Shown here piece after piece: positions 9,053 to 22,757 of a stretch of 64,000 nt of DNA (positions are counted from its first letter, which is position 1; each line of letters starts with the position of its first letter). Position numbers and translations under genes: made by a program. The DNA lies in assembly GCF_025024155.1 (NCBI RefSeq), contig NW_026251721.1:434001-498000 (forward strand), written 5' to 3'. The notes below the pieces were generated by a model. It was given only the letters and a program-made list of their open reading frames with translations. It had not been told where the DNA came from and ran no database searches. Origin of the DNA: Gamsiella multidivaricata. Lineage: Eukaryota > Mortierellomycota > Mortierellomycetes > Mortierellales > Mortierellaceae.

Positions 9053-12000
9053 ATGGCCGAACAGCAGCATCCTTACCCAAAGCCGCAGCAGCAGCCGCAG
9101 CAGCAGCAGGGAGCTGTTGGGGTTCGAGCTGAACCCGTCTTCATCAGGCACGTCCCCCTGCCAAGGCCCACCACAGCAAAAAAAAAAGAATAGGAATTTG
9201 CTCAATACTGATTTTGTATCCCCGTTGCCGACCTTATTTCTCTTAGGGATCCATCCGCTCTCGAGTCCCTGTCCTCAGTGTTGACCGGGGTGTCGTCCTA
9301 CGTGGCCAACACTCTGCCCACGTCCTTCTCCATGCCTTCCAGGGGATTCAGCTCCTCGCCCTCAGCCCCAGCCATGAACGCCAACACCGCTAACCCGTAT
9401 TACTATCCAGCAGCACAGGGCTCTACGAATCCTCTTCTTGGCGGTCACCAGGACAACGTCTGCATCCTCACTAACGGAGACGTCGTCCTCTTCTCAGCAT
9501 TCGACTGGATCGACTCTGGGAGTATCACCAAGAGCAGGACCTCTCGGTATGTACAGCTATAATCAGTCTCTCCATCGCTTCATAGAGTCGACCAGGATGC
9601 GCACGGTCCAGACATGGGAATTATGAGATATGATCTACTATTCACGGCAAACATCCAGGCAGGACACGCACGAGGACGCAACAAAACACCACGCTGTAGC
9701 AATGTCTTCAGGAATAGGACTATACGAAAACAACATGGAGGACTCGCCTGTTCAGCATCACCAACGTTTGCTCTGAGTGAGTCATCTCTGGGCAAGCAAA
9801 GAGCAGACACAGGAGCATGACCCATGAGCAGGGAGCAAGAGCCTTATAGCGCAAAAAGCAATATGGGTGTGGATATGCCTGGTATCTGCTGAGGCGCCTT
9901 CACTCACTCGGGCACGCCTTTTGATTCTTTGATTCGAATGGTAGGCGGTTCTGTCTTTTGCTCGGCTATGCGGACGGCTTCCAGATCTGGGATATCACTC
10001 ACCCAGACAACATCCATGAGATCGTATCCATCCGTAACTCAGAGACCGAGGTCTCGTTCCTCAAGGTGAGCGGCTTGAGGCAATACCTTCTGAGTTGATG
10101 TTCATCGATGCCGTTGGAGAAGAGACGGGGCAGGCTACCATCATATCGTCCCATGATAATGATGATGATGATCATCATCACCATCATCATCATGATCGAT
10201 TCTTCCTTGCCGCGGCAATGATCATCAATGGGCGACTCGTATGCGCAAGCTCCCTTTCAGCCCCTTTGTTCCCCGCTGCCCGTCTCCTTCCCTGCACTGT
10301 CCCCCGATCCATAAATTTCCGCATGATCAGATGCACTGCAATAGCTTCAGCGACCTGCGCCTTGTTCTGAGCTGTTTATGGTACATTTCTCTCATTTCAA
10401 TCTGTCCTATGAATGACAGGTCCTCCCATCGCCACGAGTCACCCCGGGAAAAGTCGACCAGTTCGAACAATATCGGCCCCTGGTGGCCATCATGTACGAA
10501 CCACCTGTTTTTGCTATTCTTCTCACGATCATGATAATCAGCACCAAAGCATCGATGGCTCAAGCGATGCTGAAGGTCTGACCTGTCTTCTCGTCCCTTT
10601 CTTGGCGTAACAGATCGAGTACCAGTACTGAAGATCGCACGTCTGCTCCCAAGAGGCTGCAGATATATTCGCTCGCAAAGCAACAGGTCATCAAGGCGTT
10701 GGATTTTGGCGAGGGACCCGACTATGACATTTCGGCGCTGGATGTGAACGAGCGTGCTATTGTAGTGGTCAGTATTCGGCATTGAAAACAACGCTGCTGT
10801 CGGGGCGTCGACACTGCATGATTTGGCTTATACATAAGGTGCATAGCCTAACGTCTGTTGTTACCTTGATGCTGTTCCTAGGCTCTGACAGCACCTGGAG
10901 AGAGTACTCGATTGTTTCTTCTGAGTCAATTTACGCTACATTCACTACACCAAAAGCAAACGGTTTTGAATGATGCTGCATACCCTGGTGTGTTTGATCT
11001 CGGCACCAGGTTGCTGGCCTATGTCACTACGAGTGAGGCCCCCACAGATAGCACAGACTCAAAGTACGGAGAGCATGACGCGGAGGGTGGCACCGGATAC
11101 CAGGATCTGGCCAAGGGTGTCGCCAAGGAAGTATTTGGTGGCGTCAAGTTACTTGGTAAGATTGGAGAGCTTGTCTGAACCTCCCACGATTGTACTTCAT
11201 CCTCACCACAAGCTATACCTGTAGTTGATCGATATTCACTCATGCGCATTATATATTAGGTGGTTTCGCTCATCAGACTTTGTCATCGTATTGGTCGGGC
11301 AACTCAGGAGCAGGATCAACGGCCTCAACTTCTCCTCCGGTACAGTCAGGGATTAATAGGTCCCCACACCGACATACCAGGAGGGCTTCTGCGTCAGTCG
11401 ACCATCCGGATCGAACAACTGCTCATAACCATCACAGACGACGACATGATGACAACTCGCCTCATAAACGAGAGGCTGTCGGCACCGTAAGTCATGATAA
11501 GGATTGAGACTAATTATGAGTTCTAGTCGTAGATCTTGAACGACTCATCATCCTCTCTGTTTACTACTCTCTCGCAGGTCATCGTCAGGGATATATCTTT
11601 GCCAAACATGCCAATCGTTGCCCACTTCAAGCCGCACGATCATCCCATCACTGGTTGCAAATTTTCACCGTCGGGCAGGCTACTGCTCACAGTATCACGC
11701 CACGGAAATGTCTTCCACATCCATGAGGTGCGTCCAAACATGGGACCAGGATCACGACATGTGTATAAACTTGCGCGCGGTATCACTCATGCAAGCGTGG
11801 AGGACATTGTGTTTAACGAGGATGAGACGTGGGTGGCAGTAACGACCTCTAGGGGCACTACCCATCTGTACGCCATCAATCCTTTCGGAGGCACGCCAGA
11901 CGTCGGCGCACACATGTACACGGGCGTTGTCAACTGGACTGCCACCGCAATCGAGTATCCCACAGGGCTGAATGCGCTCTGCCGAATCAAGCAGCGACAT

Positions 12001-14666
12001 CATGTCCCAGATGTTATTCTTTCGGAAGCATCCAACCCTGACGGAGCTGAACCTCAAATGCTCAGTACATCAGAGAAACGCCGGAGCGCTTTGCGCCGAC
12101 AAAACTCCCAAGACTCGTTGAGCTCGGCAGGAACCGGCACCTCGGATCAAAGTCAGGGCTATCTAAGCCGACTTCAGCAGCATCATGGCGCAGCGGGCGG
12201 AGGAAAACAGCGGGCGATGATTGCGGCGTACTTTTTACCCTCTACAACGGTCTTTGCATCAGATCCCGGAAATATTGCACTGTCTCCTGGTGAATACGAC
12301 GGAGGCACAGACGGACCATTCGGCTCAGAAGGTGGACACTATCTCAGGAGCGACAGTCCTTCATCCCACCTTCCTCAAGCTCATTCCAGCACTTTGCTGA
12401 TTAACCGATCCAAGGCACCCCCTGTTAGCACTGCTGCTAGACTGCAGTCAAAGGCATCCTCTCTGTGGCAGACGTTGAGCCCGCCTGCAGCTGCAGTGGT
12501 GCAACACGCGGCTCATGGTCTAGCCAGTTTACCGGGCCTTGTTGTTGAAACTAGTCGCCGAGGCCCTGTTGTGGCAGCCCGAAACCGCACTATGAGCTGG
12601 ACAGGATCCCATAACCAAGGCCCTCCAAAGCAACATTCTTCATCGCGAGACGCTCGGGGTGAAGGAGCGAGCAGCGGAACTCATGGGCGAAGTGCAGATA
12701 CACAAAAGAATGGCATTGCTAACGGCTCCGATGTACCACTGGCTGTGCAACAACAGTTGGCCACCCAAAGTGCTTTGTCTGAACCGGAGCGTAGTCCGAG
12801 TTTTGCGGACATTTACGTGTTTAATCCACTGGGAATGCTTACTTTGCATCGCTGTTGGGTCAGCAGCGTCAGGACCAAGAAGACCTACAATGGTAAGTCG
12901 TCTATCTCGAAGGCTGTTGTCATATATCACCCCATGTGAATTTTCACCCTATATCCGGAACTAAACGCACTGTTTCCTCTAATACAAAATAGGTCGTGTC
13001 GTGGAGACATCCGATTTGGTGCTGGCACCAGAGGATGTAGCAGAGTGGTCTTTGAACCGCTCTGGAGATTGGGCTCAAGTCAGAAGGTCACTGGCTCCAC
13101 TCGCAGGACAAAGAGCACTGCAGCAGGGCAGACCGAAAAAGGCAGTTCAAAGCAATGCGGGATCTCGATGGTTGGCTCAGGCGGAGATCTCGACTTATGA
13201 CAGTGGCATCCACTCTGGATGGAAGGGACAATATCCAATTTTGAACCAGACGCTCGCAGCACACGGCGCACATGGCTCAACCGTGACCCTCACACAACCC
13301 CAGCATCTCCTCTGGAAGTCGCACCAGTTCGTTTTTCAAACCTATGTTGGTCCTCTCGAGTCGATTCAGCGAGACTTTGCGGCGGGCAGGTTGCCAGAAA
13401 CAAAGACGGTGAATTTACGTCGTGGAATTGATATCGTTGCGGGAAAAGATGCTCGACCTGTCGAGGCTACGTCCACAGGCACACAGTCGAAGCCTTACAT
13501 CTCTGGTGTTCCTGTCTCAGCCGATGGTGGAGGTGTGCGGGGTCATGGACGGGTTGAGAGTATCGATGGCGACACTGAGGGTCTATCCCAGCATCTTTCA
13601 CATGCCATGGACTCGTTCTTGCACAGACATTCGACCTCTCCAATCAACCAAGCCCGCATGTCGCCCTCTGTCGGCAGCGTGAGTCCTTCTTCCTACCGAG
13701 GTAAGTCTCGCTTATTCGCTGCTGCTTGTATTTTCCGTATTCATCACTATTTCAACTAATAACCCTATGTATCATATGATGTATGCAATAGCACAAACAT
13801 TGTCGTTTGACGAGGCCTATCTGATTAGTTCCGGCAATGGGTCTGCAAGCCCCAGGACTCACTTTTTCGGCTCTTCAAACCACCCTCCTCACTTTGTCCA
13901 GCACACGTTCCTCTCAACGCCTCCAGCAGAGACTGCGCCCAAGGGAAGGGCGAGCGTCATATCGGGCACAAGTCCAGCCTCTGCCTCTTCGACCATCCAA
14001 GGGATGACAGCATATGCTGGCACGCTATCCTCTTCTTTCTCGCCGCAGATATCGTCATATGGGGATTCTGGAATATTGGGATTAAATGGAGGCATGAACT
14101 CTGGATCGTCTGCTCCCGTTCATCCACTAAACCGGTCGACTCCACATCATGAGCAAGCGGATGGTTTCAACAGCAGCTCGATTGCACTGGGTCAATCAGC
14201 AACAGCACAGTCGACCGACAGCCCTATGGCTCAGAGCGGGTTGATGATGTTCTCTCCAGATGGTGACAATGAAGTCGACATGCCTGGAAGCGCATCCATC
14301 TTTATTGGAGCCAATGCCTCGGCACGCCATACTACCAACCATAGGTCATCCGCTGAGGACTCGAAACGATTATCGGAGGTTAACGGCCTTCACCGAAACA
14401 GCAAGGGAAGCGACTCTGTGTCGTCGGGCTCAACACTACCTCAAGGTGGAGTCTTTCTTCTGGACGACGACGACTTCTATGCGCCCACTATAGATGACGA
14501 CCACAAGGTGACTGATGTCATGTCCAATGGGCGTTATGGCAGTGTTCCGGGAAGAGACCGATCGGCCATTGCCAATGGAACTAGTAATCGTGCTGTTACG
14601 GTCGAGTACTTGGAGCGGGATATTGGTGACATTGAGGATGACTTTGACGAAGAGTCATTGGTTTAA
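9053..14666 (+). CDS. BCAS3-like WD40/beta-propeller protein (autophagy-related), 10 exons
   Basis: Exons: 9053-9147, 9247-9546, 9945-10065, 10420-10493, 10614-10767, 10882-11155, 11260-11486, 11578-12892, 12993-13700, 13792-14666; total 1380 codons plus stop. Propeller signatures include LLLGYADGFQIWDIT (exon 3) and MPIVAHFKPHDHPITGC...FSPSGRLLLTVSRHGNVFHIHEV (exon 8), characteristic of BCAS3 and PROPPIN-like proteins. The BCAS3-type C-terminal domain is visible as WLAQAEISTYDSGIHSGWKG and LWKSHQFVFQTYV. BCAS3 with PHAF1 binds phosphoinositides at the phagophore in animals (known); the fungal role is inferred. About 300 C-terminal residues are low-complexity Ser-rich, ending in an acidic tail. 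Exon 1 ends in a GC donor (AG|GCACGT) rather than GT. The start is the only ATG that keeps exon 1 in frame near the splice; exon 1 encodes a glutamine-rich leader. Confidence 0.86.
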
Positions 14667-14677
14667 GATGGCAGACG

Positions 14678-14717
<40 letters not shown>

Positions 14718-16416
14718 GAGATGGTACTCGCATGTAAATACATTTAGAACGCAGAAAAGCATAAATAAATGAGAAGACCATGCATACCTTTCGGCTGACC
14801 ATCCTTCTCGATCAAGAGCATGATGGTAATTGTATCGGTATGCCTTCGGTTGTAGCACCTTCCGATCCCTGTTGTCCTGATTTGGGGTTTACGCTTTCTT
14901 GGGCATTGACAGCTTCATATGCTGATAATTGAAGAATGGCTAATATTATGCTGAATTTGAATGATAGAGGAGAAGATAAATGGTACTTGTCAAAAGCGCG
15001 TACTGTGGACGCACTCGGACCAAAATATCAAAGCAGCATGAGACGATGAATGAGCTGAATACAGCGGTGCAATTCGAAAGTATCTTATTGTTGCAACGGA
15101 TGTCTTTTTTTTTTTCTTTTTTCCTTTATCAGCGGCCACGTTATTCGGCTTAGCATGTAATCAGATTTACACTTGAAAGCGTAGCATTGCCACGGATATG
15201 CACATGGCAAGGTTAAAAGAGGGTCCGTTACCACGGTCTAGGAAGAAATGGCGGGTGAGGTGTTCGCCTGCTGCTTTTGGGTTGCCGCTGTCCTTAACGG
15301 AATCTAGCCATGGTGGTGTAACGAATGAAGGAAAAACACTATGTCGGTATCCATCCGTTGCGCGTGTGCCGTGTGTGTGTGTGTGCTACAGTGCAGGGTC
15401 GCGACTGTGTTTGCCATGAGGTGGTCCCTGCACCATTTCGCATTCCCATGTGAAGGTCCGACAAGTGATCGAGCAAAGAAGAGAAAAGAGCAAACCTCTG
15501 CAAAATGAACAAACAACCCTGCTTCCTTCAATTGCGCTCGGTTAAAGTAAAGAGTATTCAATCCCCTATCTCGTTCGATGTTTTGGGTCGCCTCCACAAC
15601 ATCATGTGTATGTTTGTGCGGTCCAAGGTCGAGCGTCCAAACACGCTTTTTCCACATGCAAAGTTCTCATCCTTGTTGATGCCGTGTGTCCCGCATTTTC
15701 ACGGTGCGTACTGTCTCTCTCCACGTGTAGGATTGTAGGATTCGCTTTATTTGGCAGACAATCATCGACTGTGCTCATGAGACGAAGGTCTTTTTTTTTT
15801 TTTTTTGTTAAGGTGAGTGTGCTACTTTACTTTCTTCGCTCTTTCTTTCTAGTACTACATACATACTCTGTGAAGCCAACCGAGCATGTCGTGCACAGCG
15901 CTGTGCCTCTCTAGTACTATCCCATCTTTCAATCCACACGACACTTCTTTTTTTGCACCATGCAACTGGCATCAACTCTTAAGACATGGCGTGAAGACAA
16001 GCTAATCCACGATATGGACATGTCTGGTATCTTCATCCTTCGATAAGAACTGATATCTCCATGGAGCTGTTTACTTCAGCCTGCTCTGTCCCAGCCCCGC
16101 TGTCCTTATTAGTTATTTTTCCGAGTCCGACTCTGGGTGACGAGCGCATCTCTGGATAGACCGATAAAATACTCTCCAACCCCGACTCGGTGAGAATGAC
16201 CAATGCATGGAGAAGATAGAGAAACCTGAACTTGGAAAAAAAAAAAAGAAACTTTAAACCGATTACCTTATTTTCTTATTCCCCAAACTGTCAACGGCGC
16301 CTCGCTTTGGGGCCAATGGTCTGATCATGCCAACTCCACAGGGGACAGGATCAGACACGCGCTTCGGCCAGGATCGGGTCGAGCTTCGACTTCCGTCCGT
16401 TTCCGCCCAGGTCAGT

Positions 16417-16566
16417 CTACTTTGTGCATCCGAAGCGCCATCGGTCGTGGATGTACTTGTAAAGCATACTCCAGTGATCCCACGCCCACACGTACACATA
16501 CGGTTCTTCCAGGCGCCAGTCCCCGCCGTTACGGCCAGCATGTCTGTGTGCTGCGTCAGGGTGCAT
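16417..16566 (-). other. Possible 49-codon small ORF or orphan exon
   Basis: The minus strand has an ATG-to-stop frame of 49 residues rich in aromatic and charged residues (contains DWRLEEPYVYVWAWDHWSML and HDRWRFGC). That composition is unlike the serine/leucine-rich shadow frames around it. I do not recognise a family. It could be a conserved exon of an unannotated gene, a transposon relic, or chance; the overlapping frames are also open here. Confidence 0.2.
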
Positions 16567-19500
16567 GTTGTGCTAAAAAACTAACGTAGACGGAGTTGAG
16601 ACCTATAATAAATAACGCGTACACACCAAAAACGAGATTAGCGAGCCGTTCTTGGACGTATCTTATTGTTCACGCTCAGCGGTTGGGGTCGGTTAATAAT
16701 GATGATGATGATGATAATGGTGATACGCCTGCAGCTTATCGCAAAGAAAAGACCGCCAATCTACGGGTCTCGATGGTATCTATTTAGAAAACAGAGTGGT
16801 GCGTGAGTTCGTCGCCAGACTAACCAAAAGTGAACGTGCCAAAGTCCTTGGATGCTTCGCCCATCGCTCAATCGTTTTCCAAAAGGCGCTTTCACTTTAA
16901 CACAGCGCTGCATTTTGCAAACAGAGAGGGAGCCGTTCTGCAAAAAACAAAAAAACAAAAAAACAGATGATCCTCCACGTTTTTACCGCCCTCCCCCCTC
17001 TTTTTTGAACGGTAATGCTCCATGCATGAACCGCGTCTTCTTTTTGTAGACTGTTGTTCAGAGCATCCATGGAATATCGATAACACACAGGTGAATCACG
17101 GCCTCTGTCGCCTGGCCTGGCGGAGAACGAACCCGCCAAGCTCATGCAAGCCCATCTCCCGAACATCGGACAGGCCACACAAACAACAAACATACACAAA
17201 AATAAAAAAAGATGGTGAACGGGTGAACGGGTGGAGGGTTGGATGGTTGGATGGTTAGATGGTACCCCCACGTTCTTGAACCTTTTTCTTTGTAACACCG
17301 TTGCAAAACGGGCTGCATGGTTGCGTGGAGTGCAGTATATAAAAATAAACAAACATGTGTGTCTACGGAAAACGGTTCAACATTTGCACTGCAGACAGCA
17401 ATAAGTGGTCCAGGGTTATGCAACATTTGAACCCTTTCTCCCACACACGCATACATATGCAAAATATGCATCCACATCGCGCAATCGTCTTTCCACTACC
17501 TGGAGACGGCGATGAATTAGTACAACGGACTTGGACTGGGACCCTCCTTTACCTCAATTGAATGTGTACGGAGGCCACAAAGAAATCTTAGGGCATGAGC
17601 ATTGAAACTCCAAGCACAACAGCAACAGTATCCTTTAGCCGTGTTTGCGCCCTATCGTATCGCCATCTGTTTCCGCGGGTTTGCGAGCAGCATTTCATTT
17701 GGGTGAGCATTGCGCATCACATAAAACATGTATATAGAAAACATCTTCACGGGTTTCTATCCCACAAGATAGATAGCTCATGAGATAAAGCCAGAAAAGC
17801 CCTCGAAATATTACTATAGAGATACATATCAAGAGCTGTAAAGTTCGCTCTCCCTTTCCATCTCTCCAATGTACACTCCGCTCAAATTGTCGTATTCACT
17901 CAACATTGTCCCCACACACAAGAAAGTCCTGAACTTGAACGGAATAAGCTCTAATTTGTGATAGGATCGAAAAATGCGGAGGTGCCAAAATAGACAATAA
18001 CCGTTTTGTGGAGTAGGGGGGGGGGGGGAGGGGAGGGGGCAGAAAGAACATCTTGAGCAAAACCTTCGCATGCTTCCCTCTTGCCATAAGAAAGAAGCCG
18101 ACGAGCTTAGTTCCTTTCACCCACAAGGGCAAATAGCAGATCGGCTTAATCGTGATGAACAAAAACAGTAAAAGAAGCCGAGGCAGCCACTTGGATTCCT
18201 CTCTTTTGGTTGTTATCGGGTCCCCCACTTTCGAACTAGTAGTCTAGTTGGGCAACATAATTACCCCTTCCCCTGTTACTCTGTTAGAGTCATGGTTACA
18301 CGACTGATAGCTTTTTGCATTGGGCATTTCTTTAACCGATAAAAAGCGATTTGAAGCGGATCAAACACACAGCGTTTAGTGTTCGCAAGGATTATACTCT
18401 TCATCCTCAATTCTCTTGAATTTGTGCCATCACAACGGGGTTTTATCATCCCTGTTGACACAGGACCTTGATAAGAGGAGCTGTTACGCAGAGTCTGATG
18501 GTCACCAAAAAAAAAAAAAAAAAAAAAGGCGAAAAAAAAAGGCGAAAAAAAAAAGGTTAGCGATAAGCGCTACTGTACACACTTTTCGTACGTACTCTGT
18601 CTTACTACAATTTCAAGGGGGAGCCAGCGTTGTTTGCCGGCACCTCCAAAGATGGTGAATGGAGATATCGTAGGTAAAATCCGCGCGCGTAGTCCCCCTC
18701 CCCCCCGTGGGAAAGAAACGTTCTCCTTTGCAGAGGTCGTATTTGCGACAATCCTTTCTGTAACCACACCCGAGAGAGAGAGACTGCTGCAACTGTGCTG
18801 CTGCAGGCCTATCTTTGCTCCTACATGTACTCTACAGACGACAGCACATGTACAGCGAGAGCGCTGTAAAGTGTTGTGTTTGTGCAGTACGTCTTTTATT
18901 TTGTGTGTGCGAACATGTGTAGAGGAATCATTCGCTATCAGGGCATGCGTCTTTTGCTGCTGCTGTTTGTTGTTGTTGTTGTTGTTGTCGAGGATTGATA
19001 GACAGGTGCTTTGGGTCGAAAATGATGGCATTTTCGTTCCGGATGTTGCGCATGTGTGTGTGTACACAAGCACGTTTTCTAAACCTCAACTCTAAAGACA
19101 CCGGCGTAGAACCTCTTCAATTGAACAGTAGCAACACAACATTATTATTATCTTTTTAAACGATCAACCGCATCGTCCACATGGTTTTTATTTACTGTTA
19201 GGCTGTACATCCTGCGTTCATGCGGCACAAACACAACGTGGGAGTCAGATCGGGAAGAGTGAGAGATTAGCATGGGGTCATTCGTGCAAGGAGGACAGCA
19301 CAATTCCTACCACATGGTTTTTAAATGTCATGCCCTGACGCGTCCTGCGACATTCGTACCATTTTTTTTTTTTTTTTTTTTTTTTGCGGGTGTTTCATCA
19401 GGTCGGTGGCTCGCTCTTGCTGCTCAACCATTGGAGTACACCCGCTGTAGCTCCCTTCCCCCTCTGATCTCCTTTTCATGCCATAGGCCGCTGTTTACGA

Positions 19501-22196
19501 TAGATGGCCAGTGTAATTGTGGAGAGAAGGATAAACTATGTAACGATGCGATGGATGGACCATAGGTTGGTCAGTGGTGCCATTTGCTTTGCTCTCCAAG
19601 TACTCCATAAGAATCAACCATCTGCCCCCCTTATTTTCCTCCCCTTCTACCCTGAGCTCTCACAGCAGGATGCAAATGAATAGATTAGAGACGGACGATG
19701 GTGTGCGTTGTGTGTGTGTGTAGCATGAATAACCGATCTCCATCAGCAGGTTGCTCTCTCACTCGCCCCTGACCCCCTGAACAACATACTCCAGTAAGGG
19801 AAACCTATGCAACACGGACCAGGCAATGTGCCCTGCGTAAGGATGAGCTGTGCTATAATGGAGACGCCTTTTTTGTTTGGTGCACCTTTGTGCTCTGACC
19901 TGATCTATATACTAAAGACCCGACCTCCATTCATGCTGCCCTCGAGTTTGCGTCATTAGCTACATACTGTACATCTAGATATTCGAAGTCTTGGCGTAGC
20001 CTATAGGTTGAGGAGGAGAGAGCGTTAACAGCCTGAAAGCAATTGCGGCGAGATGCAATCTATACTTTTATTATTATGCAAATTGCCGCCGCTCAGGAAA
20101 GAGAGGGGTAACGCACTTTTCTTGTCGCTTAAAGGGTGAGAAGCATACGAGTATCGATCGTGAGCCAATGATACACATGCGCATAAGAGAGAAAGCAAAA
20201 AAGAAAGTGGGTTGATTGCGGGGTAGAAAACGCTCGCATAGTCCACCCTTTTGTGTCTTTGTTGGGTGACTTTAGGATGAGGGTATGGGAACGAACGTGC
20301 AGTGTGTCTTCTAGGGTCGATCCAGTGGATCCGCTACGGTCATTGAACGCGACTCGAGTTCCCAGGCACTCTGGACGAGGGGATCATTGAATGTAGTCAA
20401 TATGCACGTATGCATTCCTGGACCAGACCCACATCCAAGAACCTTCGAAATCGACTACCGCAGGGGAGGAATTACGTGGTGGTTTTAGGGGCTAGAAACA
20501 CGTAAGGTCCAGTCAAGTTTTATCTCCTCGGACCATTGACGCACGTACACACGTATGGCGCGAAGGGAGAGTCGGTTACAAAGCAAATGATGTGGTGATG
20601 ATTCATACGATAACAATGGGCGTTGCATTATTGTACCACTGTTGTGTTCACCCTTGGCCTATGCGCGCAACTGCGGGTACCCCTGCTCCCGCTCTCCTTG
20701 ACTCCCCTGATTTCGAATTGTCCCGATGTCCTGACTGGATCACTACCCCATGCATTCCTATCCAATCCCTGGCTCATGTTGATCTGTGTCTGAATTTCTG
20801 GTTGCACACCGTTCTTGTAACAATGCGATGTCCTCAGTTTTGGTATTGAAATCTAGCCAGGGTCCTGGATGTTGTTATTATCATTGATTGTCCCTCCATG
20901 CTGCCGTGTGTGCATGTCATGTCATATGTAAATGATGCGTGTCCAACGGCTGGAACGCAGACAACTTGGGAACACAGTGTATTCGTGGCACCAACAAGTT
21001 CATGGGCCACTGGGTCTTTGCATCCTATCCATAATCTCGGCAAACGGTGCGAATCTCCAATCTCTAATGTCTAAAACGCTGAGTCCCTTGGAGGAGCATA
21101 ACGGCGTCTGTCATAAATGATCCATGTTTTAGTTTATCTGTATACTGGGAAGCCGGTTGCAACACATACTTGAAGCGAATGAGAACTGTCAACGATTGCG
21201 TTAGGCTGGCAAGGTAAGCAACCATAGCAAGTTTACAGTTTTAAGTTCCCAACGCGCTCCACATTTCTCGCCTTGGTTCTCTTTCACATGCCAAGCAGAC
21301 AAAGTGTAAAAAGATATGCTTCGCTCCCGCCCCTTTTTTTTTTACGAAAACGTGGAACGATAACTTTTTTTTTTGTGAAGCAGCACCCGGGAGGGGATAA
21401 ACATGGCAGGATTGCTATGCATCTTTGTGTTCAAAACTTGCCCGCGTCCTACCCACATCCAACCACTGAAGTAATTGTAGTAAGCAGTGAGTCGCTGTAG
21501 ACCCATCCAGAGAGTCTCTTTCCGACCCAGAGCCATGGCCATGGACTGATAAGTGCACCAAGGGAGGGACGTGGATGGAGCTAACGGTACATGCGCCGAC
21601 TGTGGCATATTTATTTGAGGCTGTGATAAAGATAGTGCTAATACAGGTGAACAAGGCGATAATACATTGAGTGTGAAGGATGGTGATAGCCATAGGACAT
21701 CCAGACGCCGACAGTGATAGTCTAGTCTAGTGGGGGAGCAGGAAGTTGGAGACGATGAAGCAATTGAAGGGGGATATGTGAGAAACGTGGACGGGCGCTG
21801 CTGTGATTTGTTGAAGGCGTTTAAAAATACTTTGAATTGTGTGTGATGATGTGGGTGATAACGACATCTGTTTGTGGGGAGGGCAAGAGGGAGCAGGCGG
21901 CAGATGCAGATAGGGGAAGAATGGTGGCGTTCATTTTACAGGGGTGAAGCAGGAAGAATACAGACTGTAATTGCTTATTGTAAAGAGTATAATGGCGTTT
22001 AGTGCATAAAAAAGGATGGGGGGTTGAATGTGGGGAGGGAGAGAGCGAGGAGGAATTGGAGGAGAAAATGATGCGATGGTCCCTTCGTGTGTCCACATGC
22101 AACAGCCGGTCCATTCTACAGTAGTCTGCACAGAATCGAGACCCGCTCTTTCTCTGGGCCAAGTCGAGTCAAGGGCCGAGAGCAGGAGAGCATGGC

Positions 22197-22200
22197 TGTT

Positions 22201-22237
<37 letters not shown>

Positions 22238-22275
22238 TCATTGCCCTTGCCATTGCTGCCACCGTTGCTGTTGAG
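22197..22275. repeat. Imperfect gttgcc hexanucleotide repeat
   Basis: Six near-perfect gttgcc/gttgtc units followed by degenerate copies, ~480 bp upstream of the zinc-finger start codon. Confidence 0.8.
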
Positions 22276-22708
22276 TACTGTAGTCTAGTTCGATCACATC
22301 CCGCTCAGTGGTTTATTTAATCCGCTGTATTCTATTTTTTTATTTTACATGGGTAAGACGGTATTCAGGTGCTAGTCTATGGGCCTCCCTGAAGAGATAA
22401 GTATGGATTGTATAGCTTTAGAATAGGCCGCGATAGATAAACCTATCAATAAACCAAATCAATACAAAAAAATAAAACTTTGGTTGCTTTGCCTGGCTCG
22501 TGGCTCGCAATGCGCTGCACTGCAATTGTTGCAATTGTTTAGAGTGGGTGCAAAACCACTCTCCGATCGGATTGCACACATATAAAGGAGATCCTTCTCC
22601 CCCTCCTTTTCCCTTCTCTCACTGTACCCTTTCCTTTCGTTCCTTTCGGTCCTTTCTCCTCACAGCTCCATCTCCTCACAGCTCCATCTCCTCCTCCCAC
22701 TACCGCGC

Positions 22709-22717
22709 TATAAAAAG
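22709..22717 (+). promoter_or_regulatory. TATA box of the zinc-finger gene
   Basis: TATAAAAAG lies 41 bp upstream of the chosen ATG at 22758, in a C/T-rich context with a duplicated cacagctccatctcct unit just upstream. The spacing would put transcription start only ~10-20 nt before the ATG. This supports the ATG at 22758 over the longer open frame that begins at 22500. Confidence 0.6.
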
Positions 22718-22757
22718 GGTGTCGACCATAAAACACACAGCTTCCTACTTCCCCACA

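Larger units (their letters stand above)
14667..22708. other. ~8-kb gene-poor region
   Basis: No gene with a supportable exon chain was found. The region holds a 36-nt T-run just after the BCAS3-like stop (~14681-14716), T-runs near 15789 and 19362, an A-run broken by ggcg units at ~18506-18554, (TTG)n near 18967-18987, and an imperfect gttgcc hexanucleotide array at ~22197-22275. Reading frames in it are low-complexity shadows. One short compositionally protein-like frame is listed separately (16417-16566). It lies upstream of the zinc-finger gene and could contain its regulatory DNA. Confidence 0.5.

Noticed and set aside
10095..10370. His/Asp-rich frame in BCAS3 intron 3
   Set aside because: The DDDDHHHHHHHH string is translated from the GAT/CAT microsatellite.
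18634..19095. 153-codon plus-strand frame
   Set aside because: Cys/Leu/Val repeats derive from TTG/TGC microsatellites; no domain and no conserved-looking segment.
22500..22757. Longer start for the zinc-finger protein (86 extra residues)
   Set aside because: The extension spans a TATA box and a C/T-rich promoter-like tract and encodes low-complexity sequence. The ATG at 22758 begins the protein-like sequence.
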